Below, piece after piece: positions 1-10,381 of a stretch of DNA of 43,317 bases (positions are counted from its first letter, which is position 1; each line of letters begins with the position of its first letter). This DNA is from JAWXCF01 sp034440515. Its GTDB lineage: Bacteria; Bacteroidota; Bacteroidia; CAILMK01. A program made the translations under genes and the position numbers. Location of the stretch: contig JAWXCF010000020.1 in the NCBI GenBank assembly GCA_034440515.1, positions 1-43,317 on the forward strand, written 5' to 3'. The notes beneath the pieces are model-generated. The model was given only the letters and a program-made list of their open reading frames with translations, had not been told where the DNA came from and made no database searches.

Positions 1-5
1 AAACA

Positions 6-3000
6 TTAAGGAAGCAATTGGATGCGTTGGTTAATTAAAGTATTGATCCCTTTAATTGTTATAGTGTAGATACCACTTATTACCGGTGTAGATAATATAG
101 ATCTAACTGGGATACTAAACTGTGTACCAGATACGTGTGCAGAGTAGCTACCAACCGTTTGACCAGACATATTAGTTATAACTATGTCAATATATTCCTC
201 ATTCATTTCTGTTAATAATAGTATTAGGTTATCTTGTGTACCCGGGTTTGGGTAAACTTTAGCACCAGCTAATAAGGTTGAGTTTTCAGCTTGGTTCATT
301 TTAATACTTACCATTGGTGTGTATTCAAAGTCACCGTTAAAGTCAACTTGTCTCAATCTGTAGAAGCTTAGTCCAACTAAAGGTTTTTCATCAATGTGCG
401 AGTAGTTTAATTCACCTTGATAGTTACCGTTACCTGCTACTTCAGCAATTTTAGCAAAATTGAAACCGTTTTTACTTCTTTCTACCTCAAATTTCTCGTT
501 GTTAACCTCACTTACAGTAGTCCAATCTAGTTTCACAGTATTGTTAACGCCAGTAGCAGTGAATTTAGTTAATTTGACTGGTATAGGATTTGTGTTTATT
601 ATAGTCATATGATCAAATACTGTACAACTATTTGGGTAAACTATAGTCCATCTAAGTACTGTATTACCGACATTAATGCCCGTTACCGTTGTATTTGGCG
701 AGTTTGGATTAGCAAATACAATGTTACCCGTTCCACTTATTCTAGTCCAAGTACCTGTACCTCCTATTGCAGGTATAGCATTTAGAGTTGTAGAATTCGT
801 ATTAATGTTTTGGTCTACACCTGCATTTGCATTAGCTCTGAAATTGGCAGTACCTATAGTTACACAGAAGTATCCACTGGCACATCCACCTGCATTTACA
901 GCTCTAACACATACGTTACCTGTTGTACCATTATTTTGTAGAGTTATGATTCTAGTGCCTGCACCGCTAATTACAGACCAACCATTTGGGAAAGTCCAAT
1001 CGTAACTTGTTGCATTAGATACCGTATTAGAAGTATAAGTTGTACTAGTATTAGGGCACAGCGGAGAAGTATATGTAATAGAGGTCGGTGCTGCTGGAGG
1101 TGCAGTAGCTGTCGGAGTTATACATAGACTAGCACTATGACCACAATTATTAGCTGCAAGTGCACAGATAGATCCTGCACCAGAACCGGCAGTTACTGTT
1201 ACACTATTAGTAGTTACATTAGTTACAACCCAACCACTTCCAGTTACAGTAAATATATAAGAGTTAGCATTACTTGAACCAGAAGCAGTATATATTACTG
1301 ATGAACCTGGGCAAGGACCTAACGAACCACTAATTGCTGTTGGCTTAGTTGGCACTGAACTTACTGCAAATACACTCATATGGGCAGATGAAATTCCACA
1401 AGGGCTTACAGCAGCTACAGCTACGGTGCCATTGTTAGCGCCAGTAGTACCGCTAATAGTAGAACCACAACCAACACAAGTATTGCTATTGATGGTACCT
1501 TTACCTCCATTATTAGTTACTATCCAACCATTAGGCATTGTCCAATTGTAAGAATCTGCGCTACCAGTTTGTGTAGCTGTATAGCTCCAAGCTGTATTAC
1601 CAGTTTTACAAGCATTTACTGGTCCAGAAATCATTACACTACTTGGTGCGTTACTTATGGTTACCGTTTTAGTACGTGCACTACTACTACCACAAGAATT
1701 AGTAGCAACAACACTAACTGTACCGCCGTTGCTACCTGTAGTTACAGATATAGATGTAGTCCCTTGACCAAAGTTGATTGCCCAACCACTTGGCACTGTC
1801 CAAGTATATGATGTTGCTCCACTTACAGTTGGTATGGTGAAAGTTCCACAAGATGAATTAGCACAAATTAAACCATCAGTGCTGAATATAGTAGAAGGTT
1901 GCGCTGGCGCACCAGTGCCACTAGTAGGGAAAACTGGGTAAGCCAATCTATTTACACAACCAGTTTTAGATACCCTCACAGTTACATTACCAGCAGTAGT
2001 GTTAGTAGTTACAGTTATACTGTTTGTAGTTGCACCTGCAGTTATGTTCCAACCTGATGGTACAGTCCAAGTATATGTAGAACCACTAATAGCGGTAATA
2101 GAGTAAACATTTCCAGCAGTGTTTCTACACGGATATACTGGACCTGTCATTTGATTTGGTTTACAAGAACTGCCAGGTGTTGTGTAAGAACACTTTGTTA
2201 CACTGGCCCCTATAGTACCATTGTTATTGTCAACAAATAAATTGTTATTAGCTCTAGTCAAATCACAAATATCAACACAACCAGATATAGTACCACTATA
2301 TGAATTATAACTGTTACAGTGAATTTTTATTCCACCACAATCTGTGCTAGTTATTAATCGGTCATTAGTTAAGTTATTTAAAACATCCATAAATCCATTC
2401 ATTGTAACTAATGAACTGGTTTTATTTGTATTGATGAAGTCACCAACTACTTTTGTGTAAGAACCAAGATTGGTAGTGAAGTAACCGGAATTTTCAAAAT
2501 AATCTTCAACTATTAAAGTATCTGAATTAACAAATGTTGCATTATCCCAAATTATAACTTGCTGAAGATTTATATAGTTATAGTTATATAATTTGTTTGC
2601 TGCATTATCCTCTAACATAATTTTACCGGTAGGTGCATTTATCCTACCTCCGTTAAAATTCATAAGTACACCGTTTTCTATATAGATAGCCCAGTCATTA
2701 ACTCTATTAATATTAATAGTTCCATAGTTTTCTACTAGAGAAGCATTTGGGTTAACACAATACAATTTTACATTAATAGTAAGTAAAGCTCCTGGTCTAT
2801 TTAAGATGTAAGCTCCATATGAGTACAAATATCCGCCAACGTACATTGTACCATTGTTAACTAAGTCGTTACCATTATTTAGAGTTAAGGCACCAGTTAC
2901 TGTAGTATTACCATTATTTACAAATGTGCCTTCACCGCTGTTTATGGTTATAATATTAACGTTTATAATGCCATTGTTCGTTAATGAGTATGTGTTACCA

Positions 3001-3290
3001 CCAGCAACTGTAATTTTTTTGGAACCATTTAGGTTACCACCAGAACATACAGTTAATGTACCATTTCCGTTAGCACCTACAGTTATATCGTTTGATAAAG
3101 TTACATTATGGTTTACTATAATGTAGTCGTCGGAGCCAGGGACTACTTCACCTACCCAAGTAGATGCAGTTGAGAATGGTCCGTTTCGCGCGCTAACTAC
3201 TGTAGACGCGCTTGCAGTTTTTACTAGTGCTAATAATATAATTATTAGTGTCAATAGTATCTTGGTTGGATGTGTAAGGTTTTTCATCAT
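6..3290 (-). CDS. T9SS type A cargo with G8-like N-terminus and PKD-like modules
   Basis: A 1094-residue secreted or cell-surface protein of unknown ligand. An N-terminal signal peptide (about residues 1-28, hydrophobic core then ASA) precedes a G8-like stretch (STASTW..G..P...D) and Asn/Gly-rich beta repeats to about residue 375. Five PKD-like modules of about 85 residues follow (about 380-815), each with a Y-x-W-T-x-P-x-G-W core and paired cysteines. A related sixth module runs to about 895 and an FN3-like module (KLTKF...W.T.SE.NN..F.VERS) to about 1000. From about 1008 comes a type A sorting domain starting AKVYPNPG and ending RIQLLP. This architecture is typical of large Bacteroidota adhesins exported by T9SS. 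The start has two adjacent ATG codons, preceded by a purine-rich leader and a -7 element. The stop codon lies at the window edge, so the gene is complete. No catalytic motif is visible; adhesin or matrix function is inference. Confidence 0.85.
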   Translation of the reverse strand: MMKNLTHPTKILLTLIIILLALVKTASASTVVSARNGPFSTASTWVGEVVPGSDDYIIVNHNVTLSNDITVGANGNGTLTVCSGGNLNGSKKITVAGGNTYSLTNNGIINVNIITINSGEGTFVNNGNTTVTGALTLNNGNDLVNNGTMYVGGYLYSYGAYILNRPGALLTINVKLYCVNPNASLVENYGTININRVNDWAIYIENGVLMNFNGGRINAPTGKIMLEDNAANKLYNYNYINLQQVIIWDNATFVNSDTLIVEDYFENSGYFTTNLGSYTKVVGDFINTNKTSSLVTMNGFMDVLNNLTNDRLITSTDCGGIKIHCNSYNSYSGTISGCVDICDLTRANNNLFVDNNNGTIGASVTKCSYTTPGSSCKPNQMTGPVYPCRNTAGNVYSITAISGSTYTWTVPSGWNITAGATTNSITVTTNTTAGNVTVRVSKTGCVNRLAYPVFPTSGTGAPAQPSTIFSTDGLICANSSCGTFTIPTVSGATSYTWTVPSGWAINFGQGTTSISVTTGSNGGTVSVVATNSCGSSSARTKTVTISNAPSSVMISGPVNACKTGNTAWSYTATQTGSADSYNWTMPNGWIVTNNGGKGTINSNTCVGCGSTISGTTGANNGTVAVAAVSPCGISSAHMSVFAVSSVPTKPTAISGSLGPCPGSSVIYTASGSSNANSYIFTVTGSGWVVTNVTTNSVTVTAGSGAGSICALAANNCGHSASLCITPTATAPPAAPTSITYTSPLCPNTSTTYTSNTVSNATSYDWTFPNGWSVISGAGTRIITLQNNGTTGNVCVRAVNAGGCASGYFCVTIGTANFRANANAGVDQNINTNSTTLNAIPAIGGTGTWTRISGTGNIVFANPNSPNTTVTGINVGNTVLRWTIVYPNSCTVFDHMTIINTNPIPVKLTKFTATGVNNTVKLDWTTVSEVNNEKFEVERSKNGFNFAKIAEVAGNGNYQGELNYSHIDEKPLVGLSFYRLRQVDFNGDFEYTPMVSIKMNQAENSTLLAGAKVYPNPGTQDNLILLLTEMNEEYIDIVITNMSGQTVGSYSAHVSGTQFSIPVRSILSTPVISGIYTITIKGINTLINQRIQLLP

Positions 3291-3530
3291 TTTGTAACTT
3301 TTTCTTCTTCTTTCCTTTATGAATACACAACAAAGATATGTTGCTTCACAAGGGGCTACTGGGAATAATGATGAATAAGTATGTATATATGACTAATAAA
3401 CTGGATTTATGTTGAATGTAAGATTTTGGCTGTTATGTGAAATTTTCATCAATTCTTTTTGTGTGTTCATCCCTAAATGTTAATTATGATTTTTAAACTT
3501 CGTTTTCTTAGTTTTATCCATAAAACAAAG
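3291..3530. other. Intergenic region between two giant T9SS genes
   Basis: The gap between the genes starting at 3290 and ending at 3595 is 304 bases. It holds the leader and -7 element of the left gene and, at its right end, the terminator of the right gene. Between about 3340 and 3510 it is plain AT-rich sequence with no open frame or repeat that I can support. Confidence 0.6.
3331..3338 (-). promoter_or_regulatory. -7 promoter element TATCTTTG
   Basis: On the minus strand this is an exact match to the Bacteroidota -7 consensus TAnnTTTG. It lies about 40 bases before the ATG pair at 3290. The leader between them is rich in A and G (AAGGAAAGAAG), which could aid ribosome binding. No convincing -33 TTTG is seen at the usual distance. 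Confidence 0.5.
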
Positions 3531-3565
3531 ATGCCCGTACAGAAACTAGTTCTATACAGGCATCG
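3511..3565 (-). terminator. Rho-independent terminator of the 1793-residue T9SS gene
   Basis: Reading the minus strand, GATGCC (3565-3560) begins a stem of about 15 pairs with two G-U pairs, closed by a CTAG-containing loop and ending GGCATC (3536-3531). A T-rich tract (TTTGTTTTATGG) follows. It lies about 30 bases after the stop codon at 3595. Confidence 0.75.
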
Positions 3566-3594
3566 TACTTATTGATAATTATCTCCTAAGATGC

Positions 3595-6500
3595 TTATTT
3601 TAAACTTTTTATCATCCTTAGGCTAGCGTTTATATTACCTGTTACCGTTACTATATACACACCATCTGGCATATTTTCCATATTAGAGATTGTATAAGTA
3701 CTACTGCCAGCTGTCATATAACCGGCGAACCATCTGTGACCAATTGCATCGGTTATGTAAAGGTCTGCACCCATAGTTAAAGGTGCGCTAAGTGACAATT
3801 GCACCTGATTACTTATTGGATTTGGGTATAAATTTACTTTAGTCGTTGAAGTTTTGCTATTACGAATACTATTTGTTCTATAGTCAAAATTGGAATCTGT
3901 CGAAGTATAGCAACCATTAGCACCTGTTACTCCCAATCTAACAATGTATTTCTTATTTAGGTCATACTTATGTGTCGCAGTTGAAGTATTTGCTGTAGAG
4001 CCATCACCAAATACCCATTCGTATTGTGGACTTGATTTATCTAATGCTTCAAATGTGCAAGACTTGTCACCATTGATAGTTATTTTAAACTTAGATGAAG
4101 GCGATGGTTTAATAGTAACCAAAAGACTTGTGGTATCAGCACAACTACCTGGCGAAACAGCAGAAAGCTTCACACGGTAGATACCTGGGTTTACATATAT
4201 ATGTGTAGGTAAAGCATTTGTAGCTTTTGCTCCATCACCAAATTCCCAAAAATAATTTAAAGCTCCAGATGAAGTATTACCAAAGTTGATAGGGTAAAAT
4301 TGACAAGAGTTACTAAAAGTAAATGAAGCCTTTGCCTGATTAAATACAGTTAAAGTCCTTTTAGTACTATCTACACAACCCTGAATACTTGATACAATTT
4401 GGGTAACAGTGTAGTTTCCTGCCTTAGAGTACTTTTTATTTAGACCGTTGCCACTTGTACCATCTCCATATTTGTATGTAATGCTAGATGCATTTAAGCT
4501 ACTATCTGTAATTGTAATGAAGTTATCAGCACATACAGGTTTAATAGAAAACTTTGAGGTAGTTCCTTTATTTACTGTGATAGGATTAATCAAACTGTCT
4601 TTACAGCCACCAATTCCTGATTGTACTAGGCTAAGGCTTGAACCTGTTTGATTTACCCAAATTACTTGAACAGTATCATTATCGGAGCCACCTATTACTT
4701 GCCCACCTACTACATACCATTTGTAAGTTTGATTAGCAACTTTGGATGATCTATATGTTCTCAGTGTATTGGTACATACAGTTTTGTCGCCTGTAATTAT
4801 AGCTTTTGGTTGCGGATTTACGGTTATTCTAGCGCTATCTACTTTTACACACCCAGAGGTTGTAACCCTTTCTGTCAATATGTATGTTATAGATTGTGTT
4901 GGTGTTACAGTTGGGTTTGAGGTTGTACTAGTATAGCCAGCAGGTCTGCTGGTCCAACTGTAGGTATTGCCTACTACGGAAGTTCCTCCTAATTGTAATG
5001 AAGCACCTGCACATATATTTTTATTACCGCCTGTAGATGCATTTGCCCCTTTTATTATGGTAAATACCACACTATCAGTTTTGATACATTTACTCGCAGT
5101 ATTGGTTTCTGTGTAATAATAGGTAATAGTCGAGGTAGGTACAACGTAAATGCTATTTTTAGAACTCGTAAAACCGACCGGCTTACTCCTCCAAGCATAA
5201 GTATTACCAGCAACCGTACTATCACCTAATTTATAGCCTATACCACTACAGAAAGTGCCGCTTTTTTGATTAGTTTTAGCAACTGGAGATGGGACTACAG
5301 TGATTACTGCAGAGTCAATCTTAGTACAACCATTTTGAGTAAATTCTCTTAATATATAAGTTGTGGTCTTAGTAGGTGAAACATTTATTACCGATTGACT
5401 GCTTGTAAATCCTGCTGGTCTAGATGTCCATCTATAAGAGTTTCCAGTAGTACTAAAAATTGTCCCTAATTCGATTACTGTACCACTACATATGGTAGTT
5501 TTTGGTCCAACTACAGCTGAGGGAATCTGATACACATCTACCACACTCATTGCTGTGTCGTTTGCACCAAAGCCATCTGTTTGCCCATTTGGAGCATTAG
5601 TTGATGAAATAATATCAGTATTCCCAAATACAAACCTACCTTTTGCCAAAGTTACAGTTACCGTATCATCTGGTTTAAGTTTACCAGTCCATTTCCTAGA
5701 CGTATATGCAGTACTACCTACTGTCAATTCAATATTTACAGTCTTTAAAGTATCCTCTCCACCATTTTTCAATAATACTTTTACCGTAATAGAGTCTGCG
5801 CAAATTTTACCTGATGGAGATATAATAGTTTGAATAGATGCTTCATTTTTTGGTGCATTAAATTCATTAGCGCCTAAGTCTGGTTTGCTCGTATTTCTTT
5901 TTACCCCAAAGAAGTCTAAAGTAACTCCATAACCACTAGCACCTTTTGCATTTAGTGAAGGATTAGCAGAGTATAGATTGGTATTGCTAGTAAATGCTGG
6001 TCTGATAAATTGAGAATTTCCATCTAATGAAGTAGCCGTCTTCCAACCAGATAAACTAGAAATAGAAGTTGTAACTGCCGTACCAAACACTGAGCCATTA
6101 GTAAAGTAATTATTGTTGTTACAAGCGGATAATTGACTCGCCGCTGTCAAGAAAATGATTGGACCAGTACCCTCATTAGACCAAACATTATTGGCAACCC
6201 ACATATTCGTATTTCCACTACCTAAGTAAATAGGATATCCTGTATTGCTAGGTGAGGCCACTAATGAGCTATTGTGAATTAGGTTTACATATTGAGATGA
6301 GGCAATAGAAATATTATAAGGCGTAGAACTAGATGTTGTCGTAAAGTGGCTTACCATATTATTGCTTATTAAACAAGGTTTATTCGTATTGCTTGTACCA
6401 AAACTTGAACTTATATTTATACCATACGCCCCAGTTCCATATAGTAAGAATCTATTGGCATTTACTGTAAAACCTTCACTAGCACTAATTATGTTTAAAT

Positions 6501-8976
6501 TGGTCGCATTTGTTATGCTAAAGCCAATATGGTCAAAAACATTATTACTTACCACTGCTCTAAATGAACCAGATAATCGAACACCCCCACTATAAGTGCT
6601 GTCTATGAAGTTTTTAGTTATAATATTGTCTGTTTCCTTTATTCCATATAGATTAACTGCATAATTACCGCCTATCATAAGATTATTAGTAATTACATTG
6701 CCAGTATCGTTATCAGAAGAACTAAATATGATGTCACCATTTACGTTAGTTGCATTTAGTTTTACACCGAGTAATCTACAATTACTTATTTCGTTTCTAT
6801 GGGAACTGTTTTTAATTTCAATTAAGCTGGCGTATGTATTTGCACCTGTTCTCCTAACCGTTAATTTATGTAGGCGCACAAAGTCAGCTCCATTAAATTG
6901 TATTGCAGAGTTGTTTACACCATTTGCAGATGCTGTAGCATAGTCTATTATGGTTTTAGAACTATCCCCACTTTCTGCTGTGAAAGTTATGGTATTGGTA
7001 GCTGTCGCTCCAATAAATTGTGGTATTACTATAGTTTCAGGATAAATACCTGTCCTGATTTTAATGGTTACTGGACCACAAAGCCCTCTTTTAGTTAGGG
7101 CAATTACAGCATCGTTTATTTGTGGGAAATCTGGAGTAGTACCACCAGCGGTATAATTACCAGTCATACCCGACTGAAGTAACCTTTTTAATGTATCATT
7201 TTTGTTATTTTGATCTGTTAGTTTATTTACACCTGTTCCAAACACTTCCAGAATATAATTTACATTATTGCTAAAAGCATATTTACCTAAAGTGACAGAA
7301 GAACTTGTAGCTCCACTGGCTAAAGTTCCTTGCCACAAAAAAGAAGTTTGTGTTACACCATTTATTTTCCAATTTATGGTTAATTCTGTAATGGAATTGG
7401 CCCCAAAATTCGTAAAACGTACTTTTACATTGTGTGTATTGGCACAGAAGTAAGACGGACTATCTAGTAATGTTATACCAGCATCTCTAGTAACTGGGGT
7501 AAACTCGTCTGCACCTATATCTGGCTTAGTGGTACTTCTAGTTGTTCCATCTATGTCGTCTAATATGCTGCCGAAATAAATCCCATTGTCGTTTATATTT
7601 GTACTTGTGGTATGTAAGTCTATGTTACTTATATATCCTGGGTCATCACTTACTGAATTTGCATCTTGAGAAGATCCTGACTTCCAACCGCTAAATGTTG
7701 TATAGTCACTACCATTCCAGTTACCGATATTGGTTCCTGTTACGTATAGATTATTGTAGTTCATAACATTTATACCTCCAATATTTCCAGGTATAAGTGC
7801 TGCATAACCTCCACCTTTATTTATGAAGTTATTATTTACAATCTCATTATTAGTACCTGCACTTTGAGCGGGGGGATATACATAAAACGCAGCTGAGCCG
7901 CTCGCTCCACTCGTAATAATTATGTTGTTATAATAAATATCTAAGTAAGAATTACCACCTAACGCAATACCTGTACAACTAGTAGTACCGCCACTTACCC
8001 AACACCAGTTATTGGCTATAATACCGTGAGTAGTACTAGTCGATGTACAGTTAAATAAGACTATACAACGTGATACTGTTGCATTACTTAGACTGTAAAA
8101 CTTATTCTTGGTCATCTTCAGGTTTGGACTTGTTTCTATTCTTGCTCCATAAGAAACATAGTGACCACTATTCGATGCAAATGCACCTAGATTTACTGTA
8201 TTTTCATTAATTACCAAATTAGTCTGTGATAATAAATACATAGCTGATGAACCTGCTGAGTCTAATATACAATTGGTAATTACATTATTTGCACCTGAAC
8301 CAGACATATATACGTTGTTATATCCTCGGCTTATTCTACAATATTTTAGGGTATTACTACTATCACTACTATTAAATGCAATTGCAGAATTATAGTTGGT
8401 TGTAAAACCGATTGTAGTAGTACCTGCTTCCCACTTAGTTCTTACGTTACAACTAATTAGAGAATTGAAGCTAGAGTTTCCAGTAAATACAACTACTTTG
8501 CTGTAAGTTAAATTACCAGGACGAGCAATAGTTAGGTGTTTCAACGTTACAAATCGTGCATTGTTGAACTCAACTACATAATCGTTGCTAGTGCTATTGC
8601 TGGTACTGTCAAACCATCTTACCTTAGTACTATCTAATGCTTTACTTTCAAACGTAATTGTATTGGTTGCAGAGGCTCCAGATATTCTTCCAATGCTTAT
8701 TCTTTCGTTGTAATTACCGTTGGATAAACTAAAAGTAACCTTTGCTGATACATTAGGTCCATTTGCAGTACCACCATCACTTCTAGATCCAGATACCATA
8801 TCAGACACAGCAGAGGATATAGTTTTATAATTTGATTTAGTTGCGGTTGCACTGGGATCAATGGTATATGTACCAGATAATTGCCCAAATGCACTATGCC
8901 CAAATAAACTAAACAGACAAGTAAATAAGAGTAGGCTTAAACGTTGATTCTTAGCAGGATAGAGATAACAGGTCAT
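3595..8976 (-). CDS. Giant T9SS type A cargo with two beta-helix units and PKD domains
   Basis: A 1793-residue secreted protein. After a signal peptide (about 1-31) come two copies of one large unit. Each is an Asn-rich right-handed beta-helix of the NosD/pectate-lyase-like kind (about 35-485 and 605-1035), ending in KPDIGADEF or KPDLGANEF, then a CARDB-like domain (about 490-600 and 1040-1140). Three Ig-like modules (about 1150-1385, each with C-SG...LG......Y.W.S.P.G) and a PKD-like module follow. Three PKD-type modules with YxWxFGDG-like cores (about 1475-1700) lead to a type A sorting domain from VNLYPNP (about 1713) to the end. Beta-helix proteins of this kind often bind or cut polysaccharide, but I see no catalytic triad, so enzyme activity is not claimed. 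It is apparently transcribed alone, with its own terminator. Confidence 0.85.
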   Translation of the reverse strand: MTCYLYPAKNQRLSLLLFTCLFSLFGHSAFGQLSGTYTIDPSATATKSNYKTISSAVSDMVSGSRSDGGTANGPNVSAKVTFSLSNGNYNERISIGRISGASATNTITFESKALDSTKVRWFDSTSNSTSNDYVVEFNNARFVTLKHLTIARPGNLTYSKVVVFTGNSSFNSLISCNVRTKWEAGTTTIGFTTNYNSAIAFNSSDSSNTLKYCRISRGYNNVYMSGSGANNVITNCILDSAGSSAMYLLSQTNLVINENTVNLGAFASNSGHYVSYGARIETSPNLKMTKNKFYSLSNATVSRCIVLFNCTSTSTTHGIIANNWCWVSGGTTSCTGIALGGNSYLDIYYNNIIITSGASGSAAFYVYPPAQSAGTNNEIVNNNFINKGGGYAALIPGNIGGINVMNYNNLYVTGTNIGNWNGSDYTTFSGWKSGSSQDANSVSDDPGYISNIDLHTTSTNINDNGIYFGSILDDIDGTTRSTTKPDIGADEFTPVTRDAGITLLDSPSYFCANTHNVKVRFTNFGANSITELTINWKINGVTQTSFLWQGTLASGATSSSVTLGKYAFSNNVNYILEVFGTGVNKLTDQNNKNDTLKRLLQSGMTGNYTAGGTTPDFPQINDAVIALTKRGLCGPVTIKIRTGIYPETIVIPQFIGATATNTITFTAESGDSSKTIIDYATASANGVNNSAIQFNGADFVRLHKLTVRRTGANTYASLIEIKNSSHRNEISNCRLLGVKLNATNVNGDIIFSSSDNDTGNVITNNLMIGGNYAVNLYGIKETDNIITKNFIDSTYSGGVRLSGSFRAVVSNNVFDHIGFSITNATNLNIISASEGFTVNANRFLLYGTGAYGINISSSFGTSNTNKPCLISNNMVSHFTTTSSSTPYNISIASSQYVNLIHNSSLVASPSNTGYPIYLGSGNTNMWVANNVWSNEGTGPIIFLTAASQLSACNNNNYFTNGSVFGTAVTTSISSLSGWKTATSLDGNSQFIRPAFTSNTNLYSANPSLNAKGASGYGVTLDFFGVKRNTSKPDLGANEFNAPKNEASIQTIISPSGKICADSITVKVLLKNGGEDTLKTVNIELTVGSTAYTSRKWTGKLKPDDTVTVTLAKGRFVFGNTDIISSTNAPNGQTDGFGANDTAMSVVDVYQIPSAVVGPKTTICSGTVIELGTIFSTTGNSYRWTSRPAGFTSSQSVINVSPTKTTTYILREFTQNGCTKIDSAVITVVPSPVAKTNQKSGTFCSGIGYKLGDSTVAGNTYAWRSKPVGFTSSKNSIYVVPTSTITYYYTETNTASKCIKTDSVVFTIIKGANASTGGNKNICAGASLQLGGTSVVGNTYSWTSRPAGYTSTTSNPTVTPTQSITYILTERVTTSGCVKVDSARITVNPQPKAIITGDKTVCTNTLRTYRSSKVANQTYKWYVVGGQVIGGSDNDTVQVIWVNQTGSSLSLVQSGIGGCKDSLINPITVNKGTTSKFSIKPVCADNFITITDSSLNASSITYKYGDGTSGNGLNKKYSKAGNYTVTQIVSSIQGCVDSTKRTLTVFNQAKASFTFSNSCQFYPINFGNTSSGALNYFWEFGDGAKATNALPTHIYVNPGIYRVKLSAVSPGSCADTTSLLVTIKPSPSSKFKITINGDKSCTFEALDKSSPQYEWVFGDGSTANTSTATHKYDLNKKYIVRLGVTGANGCYTSTDSNFDYRTNSIRNSKTSTTKVNLYPNPISNQVQLSLSAPLTMGADLYITDAIGHRWFAGYMTAGSSTYTISNMENMPDGVYIVTVTGNINASLRMIKSLK

Positions 8977-9181
8977 AAAAATAAGTTTAATATTATTTTT
9001 ACAAGTTATCGCTATACTACAATTCTAAATACAATATTAGATTATTTATCTTACGGAGCTAAAACTCCTTAATATTAATGCTCGCAACCGAGAAACGCTT
9101 TAATTTTTGTGAATTTCTTACATTACTATCGCCATCAGATTTAAATTACTTTGGAACTATAATTTAAAAGTGCCAATTCCC
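8977..9181. other. Intergenic spacer with a weak hairpin
   Basis: This 205-base AT-rich spacer separates two minus-strand genes. A short inverted repeat GGAG-CTAAAA-CTCC lies near 9056-9069, too short and without a clear T tract to be called a terminator. No TAnnTTTG match for the gene starting at 8976 is seen. Confidence 0.4.
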
Positions 9182-10378
9182 TTATTGAATATCACTGGTT
9201 AACTTGAATCTTAAAATTCTGTTATTACCAGCGTCAGCCACATAAAGTATTTCATCTTTATAAGCTACTGCAGTAGGTCTATTGAATTGTGTAATTCCAG
9301 TTCCAGCCCCACCAAAACTGACAATAAGATATTTAGTTGAATTATAACCTGGTGGTGGCTTAATTCCTTCATAGCCATTTGTGCCAAATATATATACGCT
9401 GTCTCGCTCAGAGTCAGCAACAATTATTAAGTTGGCACCATCACCCCCAAATGTTACATCAACTGGTTTATTAAATCTATCTGGAGTGTATAGAAACTTC
9501 TCTGCTTTGGAAGTATCACCACCTGTTAGTTCCTTTAGATTAAAACTAGAACCATTATCTGTCTCTAATCGGCTAATATACTGAACCTTAATAGGCGCAT
9601 TTATATCAATGCTTGTAAAGACAAAGTCATTAGATAAGTTAACGTTAGTAGATTGTGGTGGTTGCGCTAAAGCAGATATACCACTTGGTTTTCTAAAATA
9701 ATCTTGAAATAAGCCTGTTTGAGTTTCTACCAATACTGGAGACAGGTATTTATCACTTTCTAAAAACTGTAGTACTGCATCATCTGGTCCACCAAACTGG
9801 GTTACGCTATTCCTGGGTCCAGATCTTGTTACATAATATTTATTACTGCCTAATACTGCAATCTGCATAAATTGTGTCTTTGCGTCAGCGTCTTCAAATG
9901 TTTGCTTATAATAAAATGGATGTACAGTTTTATTTAATATCCTTGCATATTTTAAACCATAGTTCCCATTGTTGTATAGGCTAATTCTGAACAAGGTACT
10001 TAACTTATAACTTTGACCATTAATAGTAGTGTCAGTTTTGCCAATTGCTATTAGTTCTAGTTTTCTATCTTGTGCTACAGCAGTTACTCCATTCAGTGAA
10101 TATTCACTTAATTTATTACCACTTTCATCATAACTAATTATTTTTTCAGCACCAGCATCTACTACATATATCAGTTGATCATATCCTATGCAAATATCAG
10201 TAGGGTTATTAAGACCTTTAATTACTGGTTGAATGGGAACATAGCTGATTATTTTAACATTTGTATTTGGTGGCTCAATAAAATCAGTCTTTGTTTTAGA
10301 ACCAAAAAATCCCTCACAGCTAGACAAAAATAAAGCTGATACAAGACCTACTCCTAATAAAATTTTACTATGTATCAT
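9182..10378 (-). CDS. NHL-repeat lipoprotein
   Basis: A 398-residue protein with a lipoprotein signal peptide: hydrophobic core then LSSC, with Cys21 the likely lipidated residue. It should be membrane anchored, probably in the outer membrane. NHL-type beta-propeller repeats are clearest near residues 55-90 (NPTDIC...YVVDAGAEKI), 300-335 (NKPVDVTFG....IVADSERD) and 365-395 (NRPTAVAY....YVADAGNNRILRF). Such propellers bind protein or ligand; there is no catalytic motif. It is the last gene of a four-gene run and begins 3 bases after the stop of the PorV/PorQ-like gene, which points to co-translation and a shared outer-membrane role. The partner is unknown. Confidence 0.8.
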   Translation of the reverse strand: MIHSKILLGVGLVSALFLSSCEGFFGSKTKTDFIEPPNTNVKIISYVPIQPVIKGLNNPTDICIGYDQLIYVVDAGAEKIISYDESGNKLSEYSLNGVTAVAQDRKLELIAIGKTDTTINGQSYKLSTLFRISLYNNGNYGLKYARILNKTVHPFYYKQTFEDADAKTQFMQIAVLGSNKYYVTRSGPRNSVTQFGGPDDAVLQFLESDKYLSPVLVETQTGLFQDYFRKPSGISALAQPPQSTNVNLSNDFVFTSIDINAPIKVQYISRLETDNGSSFNLKELTGGDTSKAEKFLYTPDRFNKPVDVTFGGDGANLIIVADSERDSVYIFGTNGYEGIKPPPGYNSTKYLIVSFGGAGTGITQFNRPTAVAYKDEILYVADAGNNRILRFKLTSDIQ

Positions 10379-10381
10379 TTT

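Noticed and set aside
676..1005. Plus-strand open frames opposite the large secreted-protein genes (for example 676-1005, 5555-5833, 16450-16722, 37693-38049)
   Set aside because: They mirror the codon pattern of long minus-strand genes with clear domains, have no recognisable protein features, and lie wholly within those genes.
9056..9069. GGAG-CTAAAA-CTCC hairpin as a terminator
   Set aside because: The stem is only 4-5 pairs, no T tract follows on the minus strand, and it lies upstream of the gene ending at 9182's neighbour rather than just after a stop codon.
9639..9649. TAACGTTAG-like sequence resembling the TetR operator
   Set aside because: It lies inside the NHL-repeat gene, lacks the extended arms and is far from a promoter.
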